64,000 nt of DNA from Porphyrobacter sp. HT-58-2 (GTDB lineage Bacteria > Pseudomonadota > Alphaproteobacteria > Sphingomonadales > Sphingomonadaceae), in the NCBI RefSeq assembly GCF_002952215.1, contig NZ_CP022600.1, positions 930,001-994,000 of the forward strand, written 5' to 3'. The position numbers and the translations under genes are program-made. This document shows positions 20,648-28,761 of the stretch, one piece after another. Each line of letters begins with the position of its first letter. Positions within the stretch are counted from its first letter, which is position 1. Under the pieces are notes generated by a model. That model saw nothing but the letters and a program-made list of their open reading frames with translations. It was not told where the DNA came from and did no database searches.

Positions 20648-21354
20648 GCGCCGCGTCCTTGCGGATCGATCCGGGCGAGCGCGAACTGGGCATAGGCTGC
20701 GCGGGCGGCTTCCCAGTCGGCGCGTTCGAGCGTCCGGAGCGCAAACAGGCTCGCCTCCACTCGCTCGGCGATGACCCTGAATGCCGTGCGCGCGGCATCG
20801 GGCAAGGCGGGCAAAGCGGCCAGCTCGCGCGCGGTGCTCGATGGCTCGACCCAGTCCGGACGCACATTGGCGATCTGGCTCACGCTGCGCTGGAGCAGCA
20901 GGTGGGTGGCCGCATCGAAACGCCCCTGGGCGGCAAGCCGGTCTGCATCCTCAAGCAGCGCGATGCTTGCTGCCCGGTCGGGCTGCCATGCGGCTTCTTC
21001 TCCCCCATTGCGCCCTCCCTGCCGTGCGCCTGCGCCAGGGCCGATCAGACGCACCAGCAGCACCAGAGCAAAGCCCGCGACTGCCGCCACCAGCGCCCAT
21101 TGCAACCACCACCATGACGCCCCGAGCGCCTCGCCAACCGGGGAGAACAGCCGGGCGAAGAATTTGAACAGCTCGATCAGGGCCTCTTCGAACCAGCCGG
21201 GCTGGCGCGGAGGGACTTCGGGAAGCGGCACGGGTTCGAATTGCAGACTGCCATCACCGCGGAGCGCGTCCCAGCCATCGGGCGGCGAGGCGCCTGCGCC
21301 GGTGTCGGCGGCAGGAGGCTCGGCAAGGGGAGATGAAGTGGCCGCTGCGGTCAT
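20644..21354 (-). CDS. DUF4129 domain membrane protein
   Basis: 236 residues. A proline-rich start is followed by one membrane helix (WWWLQWALVAAVAGFALVLLV, near residue 85-105) and a C-terminal DUF4129-like helical domain with AQGRFDAATHLLLQRSVSQI and TARELAALP. It heads the MoxR block, with 60 bp between it and pheA on the same strand, so it may be read from its own promoter or through from pheA. Confidence 0.82.
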   Translation of the reverse strand: MTAAATSSPLAEPPAADTGAGASPPDGWDALRGDGSLQFEPVPLPEVPPRQPGWFEEALIELFKFFARLFSPVGEALGASWWWLQWALVAAVAGFALVLLVRLIGPGAGARQGGRNGGEEAAWQPDRAASIALLEDADRLAAQGRFDAATHLLLQRSVSQIANVRPDWVEPSSTARELAALPALPDAARTAFRVIAERVEASLFALRTLERADWEAARAAYAQFALARIDPQGRGA

Positions 21355-21414
21355 TCCGGCATGGTGGTGGCACGCACCGCGCGCGGGCGCAACTCGAAAC
21401 CGCGCCTTTCCGTC

Positions 21415-22320
21415 CTAGCCCCTCGCCCGGGCTTGCGGATAGCTGCCCAGAATGCGCAATTCCTTGGAATGGAAGGCGCATTCTTCCAGCGCGCGGTCGA
21501 CTGCCGGATCGCCGGGCGCGCCGATGATGTCGGCATAGAAGGTCGTTGCAGAGAAGCTGGTGCCTTGCTGATAGCTCTCCAGCTTGGTCATGTTGACACC
21601 GTTGGTCGCAAATCCGCCCAGCGCCTTGTAGAGCGCGGCCGGAATATTCTTCACCTCGAAAATGAAGGTCGTCATGACCGCCTCGCCAACCAGTGCCGCG
21701 ACCTCCAGCGGCTCGCGCGCCAGAACGACGAAGCGGGTCATGTTGTCGGCGCTGTCCTCGACATTATGGGCGATGATGGTCAGCCCGTAGAGCTCGGCCG
21801 CGATGGCCGGTGCGATCGCTGCAACCGAAGGGTCGCCGCGCTCTGCGACATAGGCGGCTGCACCCGCAGTATCGGCATGGCTGAGCGGCACGATGCCGCG
21901 TTCTCTCAGAAAGCGCCGTGACTGGCCGAGCGCTTGCGGATGCGAATAGGCGGCTTCGAACCGGCGCCCTTCGGCGTTTTCCCCCAACGCCATCAGCGCG
22001 TGGTGGATTGGCATGAAATACTCGCCGACGATCGAAAGGCCGCTTTCGGGCAGCAGGAAGTGAATATCGGCGACTCGGCCGTGCTGCGAATTCTCGATCG
22101 GGATGATCGCCTGCGCCGCGCGCCCGTCCTTCACCGCGTCGAGAGCATCTTCAAAGCTGAAGCACGGCAGCGGCAGCAGCTCGGGGCGGGCTTCGGTGGC
22201 CGCGCGGTGCGAATTGGCGCCGGGCGAGCCTTGGAAGGCAATCGCGCGCAGCGGTTCGGCAGCGGCAGCAGCACGCATCCGGTCGACGATTTCAAGCGCG
22301 GGGCCGGGAAAGGATCGCAT
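21415..22320 (-). CDS. pheA: Prephenate dehydratase
   Basis: 301 residues from MRSFPGPALEIVDRM; the longer frame adds 20 residues that do not resemble the family. The catalytic domain begins AIAFQGSPGANSHRA and includes PIENSQHGRVAD and the TRF motif in DNMTRFVVLAR. An ACT regulatory domain follows (about 195-285) with NGVNMTKLESYQQG, where the usual ESRP phenylalanine-binding motif is altered to ESYQ. It converts prephenate to phenylpyruvate for phenylalanine synthesis. Divergent from the cytochrome c gene. Confidence 0.95.
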   Translation of the reverse strand: MRSFPGPALEIVDRMRAAAAAEPLRAIAFQGSPGANSHRAATEARPELLPLPCFSFEDALDAVKDGRAAQAIIPIENSQHGRVADIHFLLPESGLSIVGEYFMPIHHALMALGENAEGRRFEAAYSHPQALGQSRRFLRERGIVPLSHADTAGAAAYVAERGDPSVAAIAPAIAAELYGLTIIAHNVEDSADNMTRFVVLAREPLEVAALVGEAVMTTFIFEVKNIPAALYKALGGFATNGVNMTKLESYQQGTSFSATTFYADIIGAPGDPAVDRALEECAFHSKELRILGSYPQARARG

Positions 22321-22439
22321 GATGCGACAGCGCCTAGAGGCGCAGAAGGCACGGCACAAGCCTGCTTGCAAAAGGTGCAAGAATTCGTGCCACGATCAGT
22401 CTTGCGCGCGCCGCTGGCCGACACTATGGAGCCGCCGGG

Positions 22440-23126
22440 ATGACACAGGACAATTCTTCGCAGGATAACGCCGCAGGCCAGACCGGTGGTGGCGATTTGT
22501 TCAACACCGCTGCCGGCTGGGTGCTGTTCGCGGCTGGCCTCGGGCTGGGTCTGTCGATCCTCTCGGGCAAGTATTTCCACGGCAATGATCCCCAGCGTCC
22601 CGAACAGCTGGGCTACGTGATCGAAGGCGTTGCCGAGGATGCGGCCGGCCCGGCAGAGGTGTCGATTGCCGAGGTGCTGAACTCGACTCCTGTCGAAGAA
22701 CTGATCGCGGCAGGCGAAAAGGCCTATTCCAAGTGCCAGAGCTGCCACACCATCGACGCAGGCGGTGCCAATGGCATTGGCCCCAATCTCGCTGGCGTGA
22801 TGGGCGGCCCGGTCGCGGCCAAGGCCGGCTTTGCCTATAGTGCCGAACTCAAGGCGCTCGGCGGCAATTGGGACTGGGATCGGATGGACGCCTGGCTCAA
22901 GAACCCCAAGGGTTATGTCGCCGGCACCAAGATGAGCTTTGCCGGCCTCTCCAAGGTCGAGGAGCGCGCGGCGCTGGCGGCTTACCTCAACTCCAAGGGC
23001 GGCAACGTGCCGCTCCCGGCCTTTACCGCGGCTGCGGCTCCGGCCGAAGGCGAGGCTGCCGAGGCTGAGGCAGAAGGTGTTGCCGCTGCCGAAGCTGGCA
23101 CTGATCCGGCGGCTGCCACCGAGTAA
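22440..23126 (+). CDS. Membrane-anchored cytochrome c (CycM/c552 type)
   Basis: 228 residues. A single uncleaved helix (AGWVLFAAGLGLGLSIL, about 25-42) anchors a periplasmic class I cytochrome c domain (about 88-185) with heme site CQSCH (Cys99, Cys102, His103) and probable axial Met165 in GTKMSF. A long Ala/Glu-rich tail of about 45 residues closes the protein. CycM-like proteins pass electrons from the bc1 complex to terminal oxidase. A hairpin directly follows the stop. Confidence 0.93.
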   Translation: MTQDNSSQDNAAGQTGGGDLFNTAAGWVLFAAGLGLGLSILSGKYFHGNDPQRPEQLGYVIEGVAEDAAGPAEVSIAEVLNSTPVEELIAAGEKAYSKCQSCHTIDAGGANGIGPNLAGVMGGPVAAKAGFAYSAELKALGGNWDWDRMDAWLKNPKGYVAGTKMSFAGLSKVEERAALAAYLNSKGGNVPLPAFTAAAAPAEGEAAEAEAEGVAAAEAGTDPAAATE

Positions 23127-23135
23127 ACTCCGAGA

Positions 23136-23158
23136 GGGCGGCCCTATGCCGCCCCTTT
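23136..23158. terminator. Hairpin terminator shared by the cytochrome c and rlmE genes
   Basis: A perfect 7-bp stem GGGCGGC / GCCGCCC around a CCTAT loop, followed by CTTT, lies 9 bp after the cytochrome c stop. The rlmE stop codon falls inside the loop, so the hairpin overlaps the end of that gene. Confidence 0.65.
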
Positions 23159-23809
23159 GAAACCCTGCGCGATGACATACCACTCCGACGAGCCCTTGCG
23201 GCTTGCCGGAGGTTTGGCGTGCTTGACGGTCGTAAAGTGCTTTTTCAGCAGGGCGAGCAGATCGGCATCGGTGCCGCCCGCCAGCACCTTGGCCACGAAG
23301 GCACCGCCGGGCGCAAGGTTTTCGACCGCGAACCACGCCGCGGCCTCGACCAGGCCCATGGTGCGCAGGTGATCGGTCTGCTTGTGGCCAACCGTGTTGG
23401 CTGCCATGTCCGAAAGCACCAGATCAGGCGGCCCTCCGAGGGCCTCGGCCAGCGCTTCCGGCGCTTCGTCCGCCATGAAATCCATCTGGAATATCGTCAC
23501 GCCTTCGATCGGCTCAACCGGAAGCAGATCAATCCCCACCACCTCTGCCTTGGGCTTCTTGGCGCGCACCACCTGTGTCCAGCCGCCCGGCGCGATCCCG
23601 AGATCGACCACGCGGGTCGCACCCTTGAGGAGCGCGAATTTCTCGTCGAGTTCGATCAGCTTGTAAGCCGCGCGGCTGCGATAGCCGTCGGCCTTGGCCT
23701 GACGGACGTAGGGATCGTTGAGCTGACGTTCGAGCCAGCGCACCTGCGAAGCCGTACGCCCACGTGCGGTCTTGACCCGCTTGCCCGGTGCCTTGACGCC
23801 GCGGGTCAT
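23144..23809 (-). CDS. rlmE: 23S rRNA (uridine-2'-O-)methyltransferase RlmE
   Basis: 221 residues from MTRGVKAPGKRVKTARG. The basic N-terminus leads to the FtsJ/RrmJ fold with the SAM loop DLGIAPGGWTQV, then DLVLSDMAANTVGHKQTDH and FVAKVLAGG, which contain the conserved K-D-K-E residues of this family. It methylates U2552 of 23S rRNA during 50S maturation. Its ATG overlaps the ppx stop by 4 bp, a widespread arrangement in this bacterial group. Confidence 0.95.
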   Translation of the reverse strand: MTRGVKAPGKRVKTARGRTASQVRWLERQLNDPYVRQAKADGYRSRAAYKLIELDEKFALLKGATRVVDLGIAPGGWTQVVRAKKPKAEVVGIDLLPVEPIEGVTIFQMDFMADEAPEALAEALGGPPDLVLSDMAANTVGHKQTDHLRTMGLVEAAAWFAVENLAPGGAFVAKVLAGGTDADLLALLKKHFTTVKHAKPPASRKGSSEWYVIAQGFKGAA

Positions 23810-25056
23810 CGCCGACCGCGCTGGCGGTTGAGCGCCTTGAGCGAGCGTTCCGACTGACGTTCTGCGGCCATGATGCTCCTGAGGATGCCTTCGCGGATAC
23901 CGCGATCCGCCACGCCCAGACGCCGGGCGGGCCACAGGTCGAGGATCGCTTCGAGAATAGCGCAACCGGCCACCACCAGATCGGCGCGGTCCTGCCCGAT
24001 ACAGGGCAAGGTCGCGCGCTCGTAGGGCGTCATCACCGACAGCCGCGCGCTGATGTCGCGCATCTCCGCCGCCGGGACGATCAGTCCGTCGACGGCCTTG
24101 CGGTCATAGCTCGGCAGTTCGAGATAGAGGCTGGCGAGGGTCGTTACCGTGCCGCTCGTGCCAAGCAGTCGGATGTCGGGGTGCCGCGCTGCCTGGGCCA
24201 CGCGGGAGGCGAAGGGGGCAAAGCTTTCCGCCACCATCTCGCGCATGCGCGCGAATCGGCTGATGCGCGCTGCCTCGCTGTCTTCGCCGCGGCCAACCGT
24301 GTCGGTCAGAGAGACCACACCCCAAGGCACGCTCTGCCAGTCGAGGATGCGCGGCACACGATTGGTTTCGTCCGCTTCGACAAGCACCAGTTCGGTCGAC
24401 CCGCCGCCGATGTCGAAGATGACCGCCGGGCCTTCGCCGGATTCGAGCAGGATGTGGCACCCCAGCACGGCAAGGCGGGCTTCTTCCTCGGCGCTGATGA
24501 TGTCGAGCGCGATGCCGGTTTCGCGGCGCACGCGCTCGATGAACTCCGGGCCGTTCTCGGCGCGGCGGCAGGCTTCGGTCGCGACCGAGCGGGCGAGCCG
24601 GACATTGCGCCGCTGGAGCTTGTCGGCGCAGATCATCAATGCGCCAAGTGTCCGGTTCATCGCGGCATCGGATAAACGGCCGCTTGTCGCCAGCCCCTCG
24701 CCCAGTTTGACCACCCGGCTGAAGGCATCAATCACGGTGAAATCCCGTCCGGATGGCCGGGCGATCAGCAGGCGGCAATTATTCGTGCCGAGATCGAGCG
24801 CAGCATAGGCTTCACCGTGGCTGGTTGGCTTGAAAGTCCCGATGTCGGCGAGGTCGGGTTCCGTCCGACCACCATGCGGATCAGTACCACGAAGATGGCG
24901 ACGCGCTTCGCCGCCTGCGGCCTTGCTCCGGCCGTTGCCGGGTCTGATATCGGGCTGAGGGGGGCGTTGATAGCGAAAATCGGCTATCTTGCCGGACTTG
25001 CCGCCCCGGTTGTTCCCAGCAGTTCTGTTCTTGTCCGGCGGGAGTGTTTCCGCCAT
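23806..25056 (-). CDS. ppx: Exopolyphosphatase / pppGpp phosphohydrolase (Ppx/GppA)
   Basis: 416 residues. The ASKHA-fold core starts near residue 83 with YAALDLGTNNCRLLIA and has the second phosphate loop VIFDIGGGSTELVLVE. The first 80 residues are basic, low in predicted structure and not part of the family, so a later start is possible. It hydrolyses polyphosphate and perhaps pppGpp. It is translationally coupled with rlmE. Confidence 0.9.
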   Translation of the reverse strand: MAETLPPDKNRTAGNNRGGKSGKIADFRYQRPPQPDIRPGNGRSKAAGGEARRHLRGTDPHGGRTEPDLADIGTFKPTSHGEAYAALDLGTNNCRLLIARPSGRDFTVIDAFSRVVKLGEGLATSGRLSDAAMNRTLGALMICADKLQRRNVRLARSVATEACRRAENGPEFIERVRRETGIALDIISAEEEARLAVLGCHILLESGEGPAVIFDIGGGSTELVLVEADETNRVPRILDWQSVPWGVVSLTDTVGRGEDSEAARISRFARMREMVAESFAPFASRVAQAARHPDIRLLGTSGTVTTLASLYLELPSYDRKAVDGLIVPAAEMRDISARLSVMTPYERATLPCIGQDRADLVVAGCAILEAILDLWPARRLGVADRGIREGILRSIMAAERQSERSLKALNRQRGRR

Positions 25057-25238
25057 GTTCGCAATGCTTCCATATCACCAGGCGTCTTTTTCCGGACGCA
25101 TGGCACTTGCATTCACGGTAACCCAAGGATGCGGCAAGAGCAAGCTGGCCGGGTGCAACGCGCGCTTGACCTTGGCCTTGCACGAAACTAGGAGGCGCCC
25201 TCGTTGTTTCCGCCAGTACTTGTCTGGCGGATGGTCGA

Positions 25239-25312
25239 TGCCCCGTCCTCTAATGGTAAGAGAGCGGACTCTGACTCCGTCAATCAAGGTTCGAATCCTT
25301 GCGGGGCATCCA
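25239..25312 (+). tRNA. tRNA-Gln (CUG)
   Basis: 74 nt including an encoded CCA. The acceptor stem TGCCCCG pairs with CGGGGCA; the anticodon arm GCGGA-CTCTGAC-TCCGT gives anticodon CUG; the T arm AAGG-TTCGAAT-CCTT is canonical and the D arm is CTCTAATGGTAAGAG. An accessory, lower-GC region starts just after it, but no second copy of its 3' end was found in the window. Confidence 0.95.
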
Positions 25313-25547
25313 GCCTGATTATCCTTTGACAACAAAGCCTGCCCGCTTTGACAAAATTCCTGCCCTCATGTGGATGCGGGCGGCGGTGAGGGCCGCGCCG
25401 ACTGGCAATCCTGATGCTGCCAGTTCGCGGATTAACGTCTGAATTGTCGAGAAATTTCCTGCGAGTGCAGTGGGCGTAGCGCCTGTTGGGAAACTGGGCG
25501 CCTTGCAGTAGGATCGCACATCACGTTCGCGACGCGAGGCGGTGCCC

Positions 25548-25808
25548 ATGAAAAGAGCTCACGAAGATGACCGGCGGTTGGTCTACGAAACGGTAGATCT
25601 CGACGAGTTTCGCCGCGATCCCTATGCTGCGCTGGTGGACGCCGACATGCGCCCCGTTGGCCTGGCACGCGACGAATCTGGTCGAGCTAGCCACATCCTG
25701 CTTTCCCGATCGGAATATGCCTCAATCGTTAAGGCCCGCGATTTCTGGATCCGAAGCCAGCTGGATCTTGCCGAAGTTGAAGTAGCGCCTGCTGAAGGCA
25801 GCGATTGA
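25548..25808 (+). CDS. Small protein resembling a Phd/YefM-type antitoxin, orphan
   Basis: 86 residues from the ATG at 25548; a GTG two codons earlier is an alternative, but GAGGCGG at 25536 fits the ATG. The central piece RPVGLARDESGRASHILLSRSEYASIVKA resembles the 'set-value, LLS, EY' core of Phd/YefM antitoxins, preceded by VDLDEFRRDPYAAL. The C-terminus would wrap a toxin in that family, but no toxin gene follows, only decayed sequence. The assignment is by resemblance only. Confidence 0.5.
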   Translation: MKRAHEDDRRLVYETVDLDEFRRDPYAALVDADMRPVGLARDESGRASHILLSRSEYASIVKARDFWIRSQLDLAEVEVAPAEGSD

Positions 25809-26028
25809 CGGCCATCAGCGCGCTGTCGAAGTCCGACCTCCGGGCATTAAGCGGAGGGATTCGAGACGGAAAAAAATGCCGCTTTGCTGCGCGCTTGGTT
25901 GCCGGGCCATGGGCTTCGATGGTCGCATTTTGGGACTTTGCGGTCATTCCCTCGCGATGTCTTCAGCGGCAGGTTCTTCGCCAATACCGTCTGCAAGCCC
26001 CTATGCTGAGTGAGAGGGCTGGCGAGCA
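25809..26028. other. Intergenic stretch without a supported gene
   Basis: Short open frames exist on both strands, but none has a convincing start, ribosome-binding site or family motif. It contains an A-run (GGAAAAAAATG) and looks less GC-rich than the flanks. I read it as decayed accessory DNA between the Phd-like gene and the truncated genes that follow. Confidence 0.4.
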
Positions 26029-26208
26029 TTAGAAAGAGGGGGTGAGCTCTTTCTCGTGATCGGTGCCAGTCTCGTCGTCCCAAATCAGCTTGATATGTGC
26101 GCGCCGGGGACTGCTAAGGTCGAGCGCCGCAAGGACATCGACGGACTGATGCTGCTCGAGGATCGGGACCGGAAACTTTGCCGAGATGTCCTCTTGGATG
26201 AGGATTGA
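26029..26208 (-). pseudogene. 3' remnant of an unidentified gene, truncated at its 5' end
   Basis: Read on the minus strand, about 59 codons stay open and end in TAA at 26029. The product is protein-like: QEDISAKFPVPILEQHQSVD is followed by VLAALDLSSPRR and IKLIWDDETGTDHEKEL. No start codon fits. The upstream continuation becomes antisense to the neighbouring TonB receptor fragment from 26209 on, so the 5' part of this gene has been replaced. The family was not recognised. Confidence 0.45.
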
Positions 26209-27873
26209 ATTGCTACTTTGAAGGTCGATTATACGCTCGATGGCTTTGTTGGCGGGCCGCTTTCGGGCGATACATTAGAAGGTTCGGTTGCCTTCAAGGT
26301 TTCACGGGAGGATAGCCAGTTCCCGAATCCCTTGTCCGCGATCGGTGAACCAGGCGATATTCGAGAACTGTTTCTGCAAGGTCGGCTCAACTGGCAGCCA
26401 AATGATGCGCTCACCCTTCGCGCGACAGGCTACATCATTGATGTCAATGCGCCCGGGATCTTCGAGGAAGAATATCTGCCCAACGATCGTGACCTCTATG
26501 ACGCGAGCTATGGTCCGTTCAATGGCGGTCGGACAATCGGCAGGTTCGAGCTGTTGCAGGAATCTCCCAAGCGCACTGATGAACGCGACTATGTGTTTGG
26601 ATTGGCGGCCACATACGAGCTTGCAAGCGGGCGGATCGATGCGGCGGTTTCGTATGCTCGTGAAGAAGAGGATTCGCGTGGGAACGACCTGGACTTCACC
26701 GCCCTTCCGACCGCAGCCGGTGCGAGCATTTTCGAACAGGATGTCTGGAACGCCGAGGTCCGGTACACGTCGCCGGCCAGCGAACGATTCGAGTATCTTT
26801 TCGGTGGATCGGTTTACTTCGAGCGGGAAGAACTGCTGATCGGCACTCTGGTCGGGTCCGGCACCTTGGCGGATTACGCCTACGCACCTCCTCAGAGCAG
26901 AAATTCGCGCGATTTTGCGATCTTCGGCTCGGCGACATTTGGCCTTGGCATAGAAGGTTTGAGCCTGACGACGGGTCTGCGCTACGATAATGCCTATCGG
27001 AAAACGGATCAGGTCGCTGGGACCCTGAATTTTGGTCCGCTTGGGGACGCGGTCTTTCAGGAACTCTCGTTCGACGACACCTTCGAAGCTTTTCTCCCTC
27101 GATTTGCTTTGACTTACCGGCCGACGGATCAGTGGACAGTTTTTGCCGGTGCCGCGCGCGGGTATATCCTGGGAGGGTTCAACCTCACTATCGCGCAGGA
27201 AGCCGTGGCTGATGATGTTGTTCGCTACGGCAGCGAGAGCGTGTGGAGCTACGAGATCGGCGTGAAGCACAGTTTTGCCGATGGGCGTGGCTATATCAAC
27301 GGCGCGGCCTTCCTCATCGAAGCTGATAATTGGCAGGAAATCAGAACTATCACCAATGAGCAAGGGCAAGTGCAATCATCCGCCTTTATCGCGTCCGACG
27401 CCGCGATTGAAAGCAAGGGGTTCGAGGTCGAACTGGCTTACAATCTTCTTGAGAACCTGACCTTGAACGCGAGCATTGGTTACACTGATGCTGACTACAC
27501 TCGATTGTTCATTGATTCCCAAACAAATCTCGCTGGAAACTTGGTCAAGTTAGTTCCGGAATATGACGCAAATCTGGCTTTACGATACGCGCATTCAACA
27601 GGTTTTTTCATTCGTAGTGAGATCAGTGCGCTGGGTAGAACAGCGCTCGACGAAAGAAACCGCTTCTCCCGCGATCCAGTCCAAGTACTGGGAATCCAAG
27701 CTGGCTATGAAGCCGATGGATGGTCAATCCGTGCGTTTGCTGAAAATCTGACCGACGAGCGATATCAAAGCGGGGCCGGCTTCGATAACTTCGCGTTCGG
27801 CTTCGATGGCAATTTCTACTCGGTATATGACACGCCGCGGGTAATCGGCCTAGAAACCAAGGTGAGGTTCTAG
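26209..27873 (+). pseudogene. TonB-dependent receptor barrel fragment, plug and signal peptide missing
   Basis: About 550 residues of an outer-membrane beta-barrel, ending VIGLETKVRF with the terminal Phe typical of barrel insertion. The first residues (VDYTLDGFVGGPLSG) already belong to the barrel; the signal peptide, TonB box and plug domain are absent, and a TGA at 26206 closes the frame upstream. The only possible starts are weak (TTG at 26218). GC content is visibly lower and codon use looser than in flanking genes, suggesting transfer. It is one side of a junction whose other side is the minus-strand remnant. Confidence 0.75.
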
Positions 27874-28217
27874 ATTTCAACCGTATGGGCGCTCACCAAT
27901 GACCAGTCTCGAGCTGGTGCAATAGTCGCCGAGCGTCCATTATGGGGTCGCTTCCCGAACGGCAGGAATTTTTCAGAAGAGGCGCAAAGCCGCCATTATC
28001 GGCCCGAGCTGAGCCGTGACGGCTCACGACCCAGAGGCGGTCGTTCGAGCCCATTCCATCGAGCGTCTGGTTCCGATAAAAGCCGTCACTGCGTTGGCGG
28101 GGCACGTTCTGTTGACCGCAAGCGGGGCGAAGCCGAATGACTCCTTCCTGTTCGGTAATGTCTCTCCGATGTTACACGGTGACATCGCGATTTCTCTGCG
28201 CTAGAGGCGCGCCCGCA
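27874..28217. other. Intergenic region with a palindrome and upstream elements of the DUF2946 gene
   Basis: No supported gene. A perfect 17-bp palindrome, TGAGCCGT-G-ACGGCTCA, lies at 28010-28026 and could be a weak terminator or binding site. A separate Zur-box-like dyad lies at 28167-28187. A minus-strand open frame at 27893-28105 was judged non-coding. Confidence 0.5.
28167..28187. promoter_or_regulatory. Zur-box-like dyad upstream of the metal-uptake genes
   Basis: Half-sites CGATGTTAC and GTGACATCG flank a 3-bp spacer, with one mismatch in nine. The core ATGTTA-N5-TGACAT differs by one base from the ATGTTA-N5-TAACAT core of enterobacterial Zur boxes. It ends 30 bp before the DUF2946 start codon, a position suited to repression. 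Confidence 0.45.
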
Positions 28218-28634
28218 ATGTCCAGCCTTCGCGCCTTGACCCACAGTTATGCCCGGCTCTCGCTGGTGCTCGTGGTGCTTGCCCTGGCGGTAAAGGCGCT
28301 GGTGCCAGCAGGCTACATGATCTCGTCCACTGGCGAGCGATTTCTGACGGTGACGATCTGCGCCGATGCCAGCGGCACGCCGAAGCAGATGCGGATTGCC
28401 ATTCCGGACAAGAATGAAAAAGGCGGCGACCATTCCGAGGCGGGAGACAAGTCTCAGCCTTGCGCCTTTTCGGGGCTTGGCCATGCCGCGCTCGGCGGGG
28501 TTGATCCGCTTTTGCTGGCCGCTGCACTGGCGTTCGTCCTGCTGGTCGGGCTCGCGCCGCTCCGGGCGCCGCCTGCCCGCGACATTCCTTTCCTGCGCCC
28601 GCCGCTGCGCGGGCCGCCTTCCCTTTCCGTCTGA
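28218..28634 (+). CDS. DUF2946-type small membrane protein
   Basis: 138 residues from MSSLRALTHSYARLS, the start that gives a clean N-terminal helix. A short periplasmic stretch with VTICADASG and CAFSGLGHAA follows, then a second helix (LLLAAALAFVLLVG) and a Pro/Arg-rich tail. This layout matches DUF2946 proteins, which often precede a metal-related TonB receptor, as here (receptor starts 127 bp downstream). Its role is unknown; it may assist metal handling in the envelope. Confidence 0.72.
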   Translation: MSSLRALTHSYARLSLVLVVLALAVKALVPAGYMISSTGERFLTVTICADASGTPKQMRIAIPDKNEKGGDHSEAGDKSQPCAFSGLGHAALGGVDPLLLAAALAFVLLVGLAPLRAPPARDIPFLRPPLRGPPSLSV

Positions 28635-28761
28635 TCGTCAGGCTCTGCGCGCGGGTGTCTGACCCCGGCGCGTAAAGCCACTTCGCTCACTGACCCGCCA
28701 AGGCAGGTCGATGGCGCTCCGCCGCATCACAGGCGCGCGTCGACGGAAATCGGGATACATC

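Noticed and set aside
25319..25549. A 76-codon minus-strand frame next to tRNA-Gln
   Set aside because: The tail ELAASGLPVGAALTAARI looks protein-like, but there is no family match and the start overlaps the Phd-like gene; kept only as a possible remnant.
27893..28105. A 70-codon minus-strand open frame in the gap before the DUF2946 gene
   Set aside because: No recognisable motif and no convincing ribosome-binding site; it also spans the perfect palindrome.
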